From contig FJOG01000016.1 of assembly GCA_900073065.1 (NCBI GenBank), positions 1,118,528 through 1,182,527 on the forward strand: DNA of 64,000 nucleotides. Direction: 5' to 3'. This document shows positions 22,537 through 34,808 of the stretch, in pieces. Source of the stretch: Phialocephala subalpina (lineage: Eukaryota > Ascomycota > Leotiomycetes > Helotiales > Mollisiaceae). Both the position numbers and the translations under genes were made by a program. How positions within the stretch are numbered: the stretch's first letter is position 1; each line of letters opens with the position of its first letter. The notes under the pieces were generated by a model. That model did not search any database and had not been told where the DNA came from. It saw only the letters and a list, made by a program, of their open reading frames with translations.

Positions 22537-23998
22537 GCTCACGTCGACACAAGTGATCGTGAAAAGGAAATCGTGGATTAAGAAAGGTCCAGAGTACCGG
22601 CCCAAAATCGATACGAAAAACGACAAAAACAAAACGAATGTATATGCGACAACTGAAAACACGACGAGCAAGAAAAGATTGGGATGACAGCAGCTCAAGT
22701 ATGCAATTGCATCTCAAGCTCAGCGAATGGCCACATCATCTGCTGAGGGCGAGGCGCGAGGTTGACATGGGAGTCACATTGGTTACTGCGATCCAAACGT
22801 GTCGCATGAGAGGGCGCGGAAAGCTGTGTTTGAGGAATGAGGCTGAGAACATGTTATTCGAAGTACAAGACATATGCTACCATGGTTAGCTGGACCTGTC
22901 CCACAACTTCGCGAAGGGACTGTTCCCATGGAACAAGAAACAAATGATCCTCCTCTTCCTCAGGCTTTGCCAATGTTCATGGAGAGTTTCATGGCTTCTG
23001 GCAGGCGTTAACCAAAAAAGAAGCACGAAAGACGAGGCGGATTGCGATCGATGATATACCGCTCCTTGCATGAATCGGAAAGTATCACATCCGACAGGCC
23101 TCGAAACGGGTGTCGAGGGCGATTCGCTGTTGGACAGGAGGTGTTTCGGTGTGGTGTTTCGGATTTGAAGGAAGGTGAGATGAAACCTGAAAGATGGCAA
23201 GAAATAGAACGAGGCTAGACCGAGTTCGTCGAGTCAGGTGATAAACATCAGCATCCAGTCATTCAGTTTGAAAGGTTTTCTTCGTTCCTTTGAGAACTTG
23301 ATCTCTACTTGGTAGCATATTCTGAGAATAAGCAAAACAATACTTGCATCTCGAGCTTCAGGCAAGCTCCATACATGTCACGTGTGACTGGGTCTTCACG
23401 CACCAATTGGAAATATCTTCAAAAAACAAATCCTTAGACAAGTGCAAAAAAAGTAGTCACCCACGCCACTACGATCTGTGGAACGGACGAGATGCCTGAT
23501 CTCCATAATCAAGGCATGCAAACCCAGCAGTGGTTGAGTGTTTGTTGGCTGAGGCTGAGCCAAAGTTGCCTGTCAGCCTGCATTGGCTTCCATTCCCTTG
23601 CAACCTTTCTGATTTATCCCCCACTTTAACCAACTCCAACAAATCAAACCTTGGGCGCAAGGCGAGAGAGCTGAGCGGCAGAGCCCTTGCGCTCCAGAAT
23701 ATTAGCCCTGCACTACAGTTTATTTCAAGCTTTCCTACATACATTTGCTCTTCTACCCTCCTCGAATTGTCGATTCCTTGTTCTAAATCCGAGCTTTCAG
23801 TCTCAAAACTTAAGTATATGCTGTTATCAAGCATTTACGAGCAGAAAATATAAACGTCTTCACCGTTTCATCCATCACCGTCTGCAAATTTATCATTTTC
23901 CGCTCAGCCTCGTCAACACTAGGCTCTCACACCACGACGCGCCATCAGTCTCACCAACCGCTCTCACTAGCTAGCTTTGTTCTTTTGTCGCAAGCTGA
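22537..23998. other. Intergenic, no supported gene
   Basis: About 1.4 kb with scattered open frames but no domain, signal peptide or consistent splice structure. A pyrimidine-rich region at 23700-23950 resembles a fungal 5' leader or promoter and would suit the broken gene that follows. Confidence 0.5.
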
Positions 23999-24352
23999 AA
24001 CATATTTACTGTTGATAAGCATGGACGAGAGAGTCACAGCAGAGATTCTCGTGCCGAGATGGATAACGATGAACGTCATGATCTCCGGGATATCACGTAC
24101 AAATCAGATACCGCGAACCTTAACTCTCTGCTCAGCGAGAGAGGCAAATTCTGTAAGAAATGAAGAGCAATCGAGTGGTGGTCTATACTGCGACGAATTG
24201 AGGCGCGCGATGAAGACCGGTTTTCTTTCCCACTCTATGGCAATCCGCGGACGTTATAAGAGTTGCAGAGCTGTTGCGAGCTTGGTCATCGTATATATCC
24301 GACTCTAATGGAATAGCTTATTCGATATCGGAATCTCGACATAACTATTTTT
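23999..24352 (+). pseudogene. Decayed gene remnant with three in-frame stops, next to the AT-rich block
   Basis: One frame reads through a protein-like sequence (MDNDERHDLRDITY, LNSLLSERGKFCKK, RAIEWWSILRRIEARDED, FSFPLYGNPRTL, ELQSCCELGHRIYPTL). It is broken only by TGA, TAA and TAG. Each stop is one C-to-T step from a sense codon that suits the context (CGA, CAA, CAG), the pattern left by RIP. The reading is lost completely where the AT-rich block begins. The ancestral family is not recognised. The alternative is chance; the length of uninterrupted amphipathic sequence around the stops argues against it, but only moderately. Confidence 0.4.
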
Positions 24353-26230
24353 TATTTCTGTCTTTGGACTTGAGTAGTTACTACTATAGTTTAAGTTATA
24401 AGTAAGCTAAACTTGAGCCGGATTAAACAAATGAATTAAGAAGGTAAACCCACGGTAAATAAAAGTAACTTGTTTAATCTCTTTAGCTATAATTGCTACT
24501 AATTAAAATTAGAAAGAATAATACAAAGGTTTTATTTGGGGCCGATTTTAGATTTTTATTCGTAAAAATTATATTAAACGATTTATTATATTTCGTAAAT
24601 TTAAATTTTAATATATATAAATATATATTATTTTATTAAATATTTATTTAATTTTTGTTTATCATAAAATATTATATTTTAATAATAATTAATTAATGAT
24701 TTTATATAATATTAAAAAACTAGAAATATATATATATAAATTTTAAAAATTAATATTTAATATTTTTTATAAATATATTTTTTATTATATAATTTTATTA
24801 AATTTTTTCCTTATATAAAATATTATTTATATAATAATTAGTTTAATAATTTTATTATAATTAAAATTTTTAATAATATAATTAATTTAAAATTTAATTT
24901 TTTCAATTATAATAATAATTTTTTTTAAAGAATATTATATTAATTAAAAAAAATTAAAAAAGATTTTAATTTATTTTTTCTTTTTATTATATTATTTTTT
25001 GATAAATATAATAATAAAAATTTATTTTTAATATTCTTTTTATATAATATAATTTAATTATAATATTATATATTACGAGAAAAATATATATATTATATAT
25101 TTAAATTTATAATAATTCTTTCAAATTAATAAAAATAATAATATATATTAAAATTTTAATTCAAATTAATTTATTATTATTTTTTATATTATAAAAACTT
25201 ATTTTTAATTTTTTAATAAAAGTATTTCCTATATAATCGAATAAATTTTAATAAGGAAAAATTAATATAAGAAATCCTAATTTGGTTTAATTTATTTATT
25301 TATAAAAATACTAAAATTATCGTTTATATAAATCAATTAATTGAATAATTATTATTAATTCAAATTATTTAAAATATAAATATATAAATAATATTTAATT
25401 AATTTTATTATATATTTCGGAATTATATAATTCGTTTAATATTTGTATTTATAATTATAATTAGAAATATAATTATAATTTCGATATAATAATAATTATA
25501 ATAGAATACTATGGCAGGGCAAAATGGTAGGGCGATATATCACGTGGTCTAATGAGGATATATTAAGAGATTTGGTATCTTGTATTCTTAGTTCTTTAGG
25601 TAGCTTTCTACGTGGTTCGTAAATACTAGAATTAACTCCAAGAGGTTTACCCTTTTATAATACCAAATTGGAAAATAATTAAAATTTTTTATAATTTGTT
25701 TTTATTTTAAATATAAGAATATAATTCGTAAAGAATTATATTCTTGGGAATCAAATTAAGAATTAAAAGTATATTAAAAATTCATATTGAAAATAAATTA
25801 TTTTAATTTATTATTCTAAATTATATATTTTTTTTTAATAATAATAATAATAAATAAACGGAAATCTTATATTTCTCAAGGAATAAATAATTTTATATTC
25901 GAAATTTTAATTAAAATTTCAAAGATTAAATTTACTTTTTAATATTTAGAATAATTAGTTTTTATAAAAATTAAAATAAATATTTTTATTATTTTTATTT
26001 ATAAAAGTAATCTATTAATTATATATAAATTAACTAGTAATTCTTAATAATAATTATAATTTAATAAAATTATATATTAAAAAATTAAATTAAAAATATT
26101 TCTAATGAAATTAATATTAAATATATTAAATTAAATATAAGTTTATATAATATTTTTCTAGCTTTAGAATCCGCTTTAATATTAATAAAATCTATTAATA
26201 TATTTTATTTATAGTATAATATTAAGGGCC
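24353..26230. repeat. AT-rich block, probably a RIP-degraded transposon remnant
   Basis: Nearly two kilobases of sequence composed almost entirely of A and T, with poly-AT runs and no open frame. A short island of ordinary composition lies at about 25510-25640. Borders are abrupt relative to the ~50% GC flanks. In Pezizomycotina such blocks are normally repeats mutated by RIP, and they often subdivide accessory regions. The remnant is too degraded to show terminal repeats or transposase homology. Confidence 0.75.
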
Positions 26231-26455
26231 GTTATATTAAGGAGATAAACCTTGGGACTTAGGTCTTACGATTAGTATAACGTGCCTTTTGCTCCCATAT
26301 AACCCTAACTATTACAAGATCAAATCTACTAGCAAGGTATCGGTAGTATCACTCGAAGCACGTAAGTAGAGTCTGCGTTTTACTCCCTCCCTAATTCTTC
26401 CGACTGCGGCGATAATGGATGGACAGATAGGAATATGGCCGAATTGGAAAAAGAA
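26231..26455. other. Mixed-composition border sequence of the AT-rich block
   Basis: Composition returns to normal over this stretch (from AAGGGCCGTTATATTAAGG). It may be the end of the degraded element. No gene is supported. Confidence 0.35.
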
Positions 26456-26770
26456 CTAAGGTTGAATGTTGTTTGTCTCTTGGTTGATGACCGCTGCTAT
26501 CTTCCCAGCTTCTGCCACTTCCCTGGTGATTGCGTTTGTGTCTTGACTTATCAGGATGGTTTGTTGTGATACTGCTGCGGTCCGCTGTACCGTCATAGCT
26601 GTCGTCTTAACCATTGTTATTGTTGTTTTCAAGTCATTCTGAATCGTTGTGAGAGCTTGCACGACGGTGTTATAGTCGGGTTCCTTTGCGGATTCGATAC
26701 ACAGGAGGACCTCACGGAAACAAGGGGAAAGGCTTGTTACAGATACACAGATGCACCCCTAAACCAACGC
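26456..26770 (-). pseudogene. Coding fragment with a coiled, Thr/Gln-rich sequence
   Basis: A minus-strand frame with no internal stop reads CFREVLLCIESAKEPDYN then VVQALTTIQNDLKTTITMV, KTTAMTVQRTAAVSQQ and TREVAEAGKIAAVIN before a stop. The heptad-like, Ala/Thr/Gln-rich helices look like a real protein segment of ~110 residues. There is no ATG in the frame near the beginning and no obvious upstream exon. It might be the tail of a gag-like or coiled-coil protein from a decayed element. The family is not identified. Confidence 0.35.
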
Positions 26771-27748
26771 ATAAGGTCCTACGCTTACATTAGATGGTGT
26801 AAACGAAAGTGAATTAGACTTACGAAGGATTTGAGGATTCTTAATTACCATAAAATGGAGACGCTTGGCCGCTGCTCATAGATAGGAGCTTTTGCATCCA
26901 GTCAGTGTTGAATTTTCAAGCGGAAATTGGAAAGGTTGCAAAATGTGAGACTACGGATTGAAAGACTGCGGGAAAGGGTGAGATAGAGCAAGAAGAGAGA
27001 TAATTGAAGGAGCCGTCCAATATTTCCTCTACTAAATGAGATAATGCTATCCGAGACACCTATGCCATCAACCCAACTAAACATGTCGCACCTGAAACTG
27101 TATGTGCCTTTCCGAAGTCTGGTACCTGATGCAGAGGGTTCAAAGAGAGGCTTGTCTTCACTCGTCCTTCTTCGAATTGACAAGAGAGGTTGCCTCATCG
27201 CAGTTGGCGCCAAAGATGCAGTAACCTCCCCCCTCGTCGGGCGTACACGGTAGCAGTCTCACTTTCTCGTTGGCCTCCCCAGTTGTCAAAATGCGCTATC
27301 TAGCCTTGTCGTCTCCTCCCTCTTGCATTAAGCCGGTCAGAGGAGGTTGCATTGTTCCTCCACAAACCAACCAATCTACTCACACGCCAAAGATCAATAG
27401 CAATTCGTTCATTTACCCTGTTCTTGTTGCATAGTCTGCAGAGAGGCGGTTGCATTCAAGCATCTGACATCAACACTCCCCTCAATAATGCCGTTACCCT
27501 GTCAGATGAAGACTTCCACGCCGTTCACGTAACAGGATAGTTGATAGAGTCTTTGTTATCGTGGCTTCACACCGATTGGTCATTCGAAGGAAAGTAGAAT
27601 GTCAAGATTACATGCTTCGACCAATGAAGTATTGAAGCATTAGATAAGATCAAAATACTCCTAGCTACTGGGATCATCTAACGCTGCGCTAATTGAACGA
27701 CGAAGATTGAACATCAGAATGAAACACGTTTATCTTTCTTACTCTATT
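26771..27748. other. Intergenic, no supported gene
   Basis: Ordinary composition with no domain-like open frame on either strand. It follows the 3' end of the CHAT-STAND gene and precedes the coding fragment. Repeated GAGGTTGC/GAGGCGGTTGCAT-type words occur near 27185, 27342 and 27444. Confidence 0.45.
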
Positions 27749-30700
27749 CTAGCTTTCAAGCTGTGTGAATGACCCATCCTCACTCTCTTCGTCAACTTCA
27801 TACAGCCTGTCTCCATTAATTGCTGCACCATTGATATGTGCCTTCTCCAGCTCTGCCATTTCCCTCAGGTGCTGGAGAGTTGCCGCATCGCTCAACTCCC
27901 TCTGCCTGGACTTGCTTAGTTTGCCGTCACCCTCCCATTTAATCGCCTCTTCCCAGGCCTCCAGCGCCTGCTTCCAATTGCCTTCGTGGCCTGCTGCCTC
28001 CGCTAATCCTCGGTACAAGTAAACCACATTGTGCGGGATAGCTCCACCGCCCCTCGGCCCGCGGCCTCCACCAATGTCCTCGCGGCTATCATGCAGCTCA
28101 GCGGCTAGAGCGTCCTGGAGCAACTTCATGGCATCTGGTCCGCCGCCGGGCCGTGACATGGCTGCTTTACTGGCGGCGAGGGCCTTGAGTATTGGCTCGA
28201 CCGGCTTGCTGAGCGAGTTCCGGAGATCGAGGATGCCGCCCACTTCGGGGGGCAGCCCTGGGAGAGCACGGCGCTTGGTGTAAGGCGTCGTGTCGTAGCC
28301 CAGGCGTGAGAGTCCGTTGAAGAATTTCTGGCGCATGGCGAGAAGCTCCACGATGTCTTCTTTGCTTGAAGGCTGCAGGAACTTGGCCAGCATCCGTGTG
28401 ATGAAGTTGAAAGCGCATGAGATGGCAATGTCTAGGACAGGGACGCGCGTTCGTTTCTTGGTCAAGAGTTTAGCTTCGAGGACATAGAACTCCATCTTAC
28501 GTTGGTCCATGCCGTCATAATAGTTGAAAAGATTGCAAATATAGAGCATTGAGACACTCTCCATGAGCAGACTCCTGATCGGCGCTTTAGAGTTAGTCAT
28601 CATCGCCATCTTGATGCGCTCGCGGATAGCCGTGAATGCAGACAATGCAAGATCGCATAGCGACAGCAGGAGGGTCTCGGCTGTGATGTCTCGCAGACCG
28701 TATGCAATAATGGCTAACCTCCACCAGAATTGTGTAACTCGGAATGTCAGAGTCGCCAAGAAGAGGACGATTTCCAGAGTAACCAGAAGCGCCCGTGCAA
28801 AATCCTCAAAGACGCCAGAGCCAGTGATACTTTCTCGAAGCTCACACAGACTATTTGACCAATTTTTTGGCGTCTGCTTTTTTCCGGTCGGGGTGATCCT
28901 CTTCAAAGCCTCAATTTCAGACTGAAATTGCCATCGTGCCTCTTCCCAGAACCACGCCACGACAGTCTGTCTTGTCTGGTCGCCTAAGATGCCCTTCTGC
29001 ATCGCAAGAGTAATGCGAATCAACTCAGCGAGGCGACAGTATTCAGCGACTTCGTCCGGGCTTCGCGACTTTCCAGTTCCATCCAAATTGAGTTTACCCC
29101 TTACTGGAAACGGCTCTATGATGAAATACGCTGCGACGAGGAGATTGATGAACTCGGCGCCAGCAACTACATGGGCCTCCTGGACCCACGCTTCATCAGC
29201 ATGAAGCTTGTCCAATGGCCATGTCTTGATCTTGTAGGCTATGAATCGCGGATATATTTGTCGGCACACGGCCCGTGATTCTGGACTGCTCAAGTGGCGT
29301 AGAACAAGAGGTACCAAAGGATGGAGGCGAAGATACTTGGCTTTCGTTTTCTCTTTCGCTTCATTTTTGATAAGGAATCCGAGTTTCTCAAGATTTTTAC
29401 AGGTATCCTCCAGGCTGTTCCAGCGAGATGTATACTCTTCATATCGCTTTTTGCTCACCTCTAGTTTCTTACCCAAAAAGCCGACATATTTTTCCTCAGG
29501 ATCTGCCTTCTTGATGACATTGTCAAGCCAGGATCTCCTGGGAGTCGAGAAGGTCAACTTGGATCGATTGTCGTTGAACTCATCGTCGCTGGCGTCAAAT
29601 TCGTCTGAGTCTGAGTCTGATTCGCTGATGTTAAAATCGTCGGGGAAATCTTCTACAGCTGAGTGATTTGAACTAGACCCGGGTTCCGTTCTCTTGGTGC
29701 TATCTGATAAATCGGACGTACCGACGGGAAAGTTGGTCGATTCCGAAAACATCAAAGACATTGTTCGCTGAGACGCCTTGTCAGGGGCGTCGGGAAAAGT
29801 ACCCCACCAATTCCCTTCAGGTTGATCAGGGGGAGTCGAAGACTTTTGATCTTGATCTTCCTCACCTCTCCAACAAGCCTCGACATACCACCAGCAGTAA
29901 GTTCGTAGCTCCGAGTATGGGGTTTCGAAGTTTGGGATCTTGAGCCAGAATGGAAGAAGAAGGTGCACCATTTGGGAACTATCCTTTTCCAGAACACTCT
30001 TGAGCTCTTCAATGCTGTTGGATCTATCGTGATCGCCGTTTTCCCACCAAGAATCGTGGATGCGGATTTTGTGTCCTCGCATGAGATGCGTAAAGTAATC
30101 CTGTGGTGCCTCAACGAGCTTCGGCGCAGCGAAATTGCGCATCAGAATCTTCAGAGCCAACGGGTTACCAGAGGCAAGCTTGATTATGTTTGTGACTGCC
30201 CCCAGAGCTGCAGGACTCAGCGCTTCGACGTTCACGGCGCCATTAGCCTTGAGGAATTCGAAACCCAGCTTGATACTATTATCGCGAGTCAAAGGGTCCA
30301 ACTCCTTGACGAGGTTAGTCAGACCTCTGTGCCAGGGCTTCGTGATCCGCGACGCAATGATGACTAAACTTTCCGTGCTTAAGAAGATGCCCTTCAGCAT
30401 TGGTGCGTATTTTAGGAGATCACGTTCTTGCGTCGACGCTGTCTCATCAAAGATGAACAGGTAAGGTTTCTTCGTGGTCTTGGCTCTCTGCTCCATCTTT
30501 CGACGCAATTCCATCACACCCTTCATATCAATAACATTCTCGGCGAACTCAATGTTAAGAGAGGTGGCCAAAACTTCCCAAACAGAATCAAGGTGACTGA
30601 AGAAGATGTGGTCTTCAATAAATCCTGTCTCACGCCACCATTTAATGGCGTCTGCGAGAAGGGCAGACTTTCCCACGCCTGCCTCGCCTTCTATTCGACG

Positions 30701-32208
30701 AATACCTCGAGATTTCAAAACCTTCTTCTTGTTGACCTCAGCGACATACTGATACAGGTCCATCTCCAGTAAGAGAAGATCCACCTCACGGCCAACCATC
30801 GCAGGCTGGCCCTTTTCGATCTTGTGAAGCCATCTGTCATACTCCTGTAAAGAGTTTGCAATTGATGTGAGTGAAGGTTGTAACGCATCTAGCACCTGGG
30901 TGCTGGCAAAAATCGACCGGGCTTCGTAGATAATTGGTACAAAGTAGTCGTGTACCTTAACTTCTGTTCCAAAATTCGTTTTCCTTCCTCTTTCCCGCAT
31001 CAGCTGCTCTCTACCAAACCTAGCAGAAAACGCAGTGTGCGACTTATGACGGAATAGCTGGTAGTAGAACGCCTGCATGAACAGGGGAGCCGCGGTCTCC
31101 AAGAGTTTATATGACATTGCCACAACAGTGTCGATGCTTTTCTTTTGAACAAACGCCCTCGCAAGGTTCAGATTAGGATCGTCTCCTTCTTTCGCAGATT
31201 CGCAGGCATTCAGTACAACAATCTTGACATTATATTCATCAAGTAAATCTCCAACTTCATCTGCGAGAGTCTCATCGACTTCCCACTTCACAGAGTCTTT
31301 GTCGATGCGGCTTTGGATGAAACAAAGACGAGGTCTATAAAGGGGGGCAATCGTGCCCTAATGTCAGCCGCGGTGTTTCTTGCGCATTTGATGTTTCTGG
31401 GCTGACAGACTCACTTGTTATCGCGTATTACTCCGTGGACATCCAAGTGAACAACGTGATAATAGCCAGCCCCTTTAGATTTGAGTTGCTCCTTCAGTTG
31501 ATTGAACGTCGGTGGCCGAAGCACGTCAAAATCCTCCACTTTGCCCAGAACCTTCATCGTTTCCAGGATGGGTCGGGTGATCAGTCGATGTGGAATGTCG
31601 ATGATGCCCGGCTTTCGCGCGGTAACGGCTAGAACGCGAGGCTGAAGAACATCTTTTAGGCCATTGTCAAGTTTCAAGTCCTCGTTGTCAAGTTTGGAGT
31701 CTCCATTTGAAGACGAACCAATGACACGCCGCACAGTGAGGCCGGATACATTGGAGGCTCTATTCGAATACGAGCTGACCTCTTCAAGCGCCTCCCAATG
31801 TACCGCCCTGAAGTATCGCGGTGCGCCCTGAAATTCGCGCACTTCAAGAAGCACATGCCGGGGATTCGAGTCAGACGATGGAATATCGTCCAGTTGAAGG
31901 GACTGGAAGAGTTCTGCCGCGTAATTTCGAAGTGTGTGAGACACCTTCTCTGCTCTTGTAACCTCGAAAGGGTCCTGGATGGCATGCCTCTCTACAAGCC
32001 ATTCGAGGTCTTCATCAAAGGTACCCTTTGAAGTCTCTAAAACAGCTTTGGGAAGCTCAACTGTTCTAACGCTTTCTCCTTGGCGAAAAACATCGATTTT
32101 GCTTCCTGAACCCTGCTTGAACTAGTGAGCAATTTAGAGCTTTGTTGGCTGGCAGTGGAAACTCACCTGACTCGGCTCTACCTTGATGACAACGAGAGTT
32201 GTTTCCAT
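27749..32208 (-). CDS. CHAT-protease STAND/NLR-like NTPase
   Basis: Three exons (32208-32167, 32121-31415, 31334-27749) join without frame loss to 1444 aa; the last junction restores HGVIRDNKPRLCFIQ. An N-terminal region precedes a caspase-like CHAT domain with the catalytic pair His243 (VVHLDVHGV) and Cys294 (VVLNACES). Next come MVGREVDLLLLEMD, Walker A EGEAGVGKSA (residues ~466-473), Walker B-like PYLFIFDE and a winged-helix-like region. Then follow an acidic insert (SESDSDSDEFDASDDE) and a long helical C-terminus with a TPR-like repeat (GNWKQALEAWEEAIKW). This is the effector-NOD-repeat plan of fungal NLR-like STAND proteins, in which CHAT is a death-inducing protease. Head-to-head with the gasdermin-like gene at 33236, it is the likely activator of that protein. 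Confidence 0.9.
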
Positions 32209-33235
32209 CACAATTCCAGCAAATCGAAACTTAGGATTCTTGCAAGGACCCAGCCCAAAATGGAGTCAGTCAAGTAGCTTAACCGTGAACCTTAGGCAAT
32301 TACAATGGTACAGTCACGGTGTTGACAATGATTTTTAAAAACATATCGGGCTTTACTCCGCGCTGCTGCCCGAGGAGCTGATAGGAGAGAACCAGGCAGA
32401 ATTCTAACCTCGCCCAACGCCAGGTTATCTGCAGCTGTTTGACCCACACAATCTCCATTTGCAAGAGGTGGACTCACCGGCTCAGCAGCCCCGAAGGTTG
32501 CTGATACTAACAACCTATTGAAGACGGGAAGACTCGCCTCTCGGCCCCCGACCGACGCAGAAGGCTGCAGCCAGCCTCGCGGTCCCTTCCCGATGGTGAC
32601 GTGGCTCTTGAATGTTTCGGAATGCATGCAGATTCTGATAGAAAACAAGCATGCGGAAGCAGTGATAGGTCAAACAACGGTAGAAACGGATGGATTGATT
32701 GGATAGAGTTATGGATACAGTGGTGGCTGAACCTCTGGCTACGGGGATCGATATATACAGAGCGTGTGCAGGAAATTTATTAATCACCATGCATAAAAAA
32801 CAATATCGAGCAATACAATGCGCCATATAGGGTTGTTTCACAAACAAGATGTCATTCGCAACGAAGTTGGATGATTCCAAGATAGCGAGGCCTAACAAAA
32901 GATGCTAACAAGGAGGTACTAACATTGTATAATTTGGGGATAGAAATTGAGTGCTTGGAGCGGATCTGAAGCGATATTCTTATCCAAACTCAGCCTTGCG
33001 ACAGTGAGAGCTAAGTACAAGCTGACAGTCAAGCTCAGCTGTCTTCACCGTATCTGCGGACTTTGCCCAAGCTCGGTCTCCGTCTCTCACCTGATTCCCT
33101 GACTTGGCGTTTGATTAAAAGGCCTGTATGCTCTAGCTTATCAGCCTACCAGAAGAAGCCTGTCCCCAACTTATTCATTATATCATCGGATCAAACTTTG
33201 AGTACATAAACTCCAGAATCAAAACATTTTGCGAC
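32209..33235. promoter_or_regulatory. Shared divergent promoter between CHAT-STAND and gasdermin-like genes
   Basis: About 1.0 kb separates the two start codons, with no open frame that looks coding. CT/CAA-rich leader sequence precedes the ATG at 33236. A bidirectional promoter would allow co-expression, as expected for a protease and its substrate. Confidence 0.45.
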
Positions 33236-34362
33236 ATGAGAAACCAGAAGAAACTGTATCATCTACTTCACACGGCCAAACCTCTTCGGATCAAGGAGGC
33301 CGATCGCGGTGACCTAAAGTGGCTGGGAGCCATTGTTGAAAACATCGACGACCCGGCGGACAACGTAGATTTTCGACCAAGCGAGTACCCGCTCATCGAA
33401 GACACAAACTGGTCTTCGATTGAGCTTAGGGACTTCGAAGTCTCTGTCATGAAAAAGGCATCTATGTCTCTACAGCTCAAATTGGCAAACACCCTCGACA
33501 TTAACATTGAGAGCAATGGAGAGTTTTCCAAAACGGCTGCCAAAAAGAAAGTCGTGGCATACACCCTAATGGGCTACGACAAATTTCTCAATAAACTACT
33601 TGGTATAAACGGATACCGTACTGAATTGTTGCCTCATCTTTCGGCTTGGTCCACAGCGCGATGGTTTGTTACAGGTTATCTGGTTGCGATTCCTGTCGAA
33701 AGCGAAAACGAGAAAGAGGGGGAGAAAGAGGGGGAAGGGGAGAACGGAAATAGCGAAACGAAAGGTACCGTTGAAAATAACAACTCCCTTTTAGTTGTAT
33801 TTGCTAAAACCATAACTGAGCAGACAACGAACCTTCTCACGATACTGATGAAACTGCACATCCTGGAGGAACAACAACTACCGATAAAACGACCAAGGTT
33901 GAAGTCGGCGTTGATCCAGGCGCTGCTCTCGTGCCTGCAGGGGGGGCATTACCTCAAGTGCTGGTTAAAGGGACGATAGGTCACGATGCGCATGCTGTAG
34001 TCAAGGCAGAGGCGGTCGAGTCGCATATATTTGCCGTAGCGTTCAAGGGCATTAAGAAAGAGAAACGGGGCAAAGGAGTAATACTGGGTGACGGCCCGCA
34101 AAAGGAAGGTGACTTTGGTGATGGTCCAGGCGGCAACCAACAGCAGCAAGCAGCTGAGGAAGTAGAGAGCATTCTGCTCGACCCAACGCCTTTGAACGAA
34201 GTGCTAAACGCCATTCTAATAGAAGGCGGTGATGGTGGAGGGGAGATCGACCAGTTCTATGCGACAGAGGCCGTGGAGGACCTAGAGTTTGCCAAAGAGG
34301 AAGCAGCCAAGTTTGAAGAGCTATTCGGAGGAGTGGAGTTCGTGTACAAAGAAAGTCTCTAA
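33236..34362 (+). CDS. Gasdermin-like candidate (fungal RCD-1/HET-Q1 type), pore-forming cell-death effector
   Basis: Two exons (33236-33764, 33824-34362; 59-nt intron GTACCG...GAGCAG) give 355 aa. The first ~160 residues alternate polar and hydrophobic positions (LYHLLHTAKPLRI, SAWSTARWFVTGYLVAIPV), as in a beta-sheet membrane-insertion domain. A charged, Glu/Gly-rich loop follows (ESENEKEGEKEGEGEN). More strands come next (GALPQVLVKGTIG, VESHIFAVAFKGIKKEKRG), then an acidic helical tail (EDLEFAKEEAAKFEELFGG). Length and order resemble fungal gasdermins, though longer than the ~260-280 aa usual. Those proteins are activated by proteolytic removal of a short C-terminal part and are commonly encoded beside a subtilisin or CHAT protease STAND gene. 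The assignment rests on overall pattern and on that neighbour, not on a searched match. Confidence 0.6.
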
Positions 34363-34808
34363 GGGAGTGTCTCCGACGCATTTCAGGACACTCTGTTTCG
34401 ACTGTCCGGACTGTCCGCAACTCAATTGATATTGCCATAACCTCTTGACTCAATATGCAGTGATTTTGGCTGGGAGCCAGCCATGCCTACATCGAAGCGA
34501 TGGAGGCGTGGATCACGTACGCAAAATATGCCACTATTCCCACTTTCAATTGACAGCGCACACCGACGGTATGACTTATTGACTCAAGATATGACATGTC
34601 TAGTCTACTTCTACGTTAGCAAGCAGAAGAGACAGGGAAACCAGTAGATCTTCTGCCATATAAAACGCCTTGAGCACCATCATCCTCCTACTGTAGTGTC
34701 GCGTCCATCCCTTCTCTCTTCCCCCTCACTGTCACCGTCGTCCTGCTGCTCTTCAGGCGGCATAACTTACCTCCGATCGGCGCATGTTGGTGGCTTAGAC
34801 GGATTGCC
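34363..34808. other. Intergenic, no supported gene
   Basis: 3' flank of the gasdermin-like gene up to the inverted-repeat element. No coding signal; a CT-rich stretch lies at 34685-34740. Confidence 0.5.

Noticed and set aside
28029..28428. Pro/Arg-rich frames antisense to the CHAT-STAND C-terminus
   Set aside because: They arise from the GC-rich third positions of the real minus-strand exon.
33949..34453. Minus-strand frames across the second exon of the gasdermin-like gene
   Set aside because: Leu/Ser-rich shadow of the plus-strand exon; no supporting signals.
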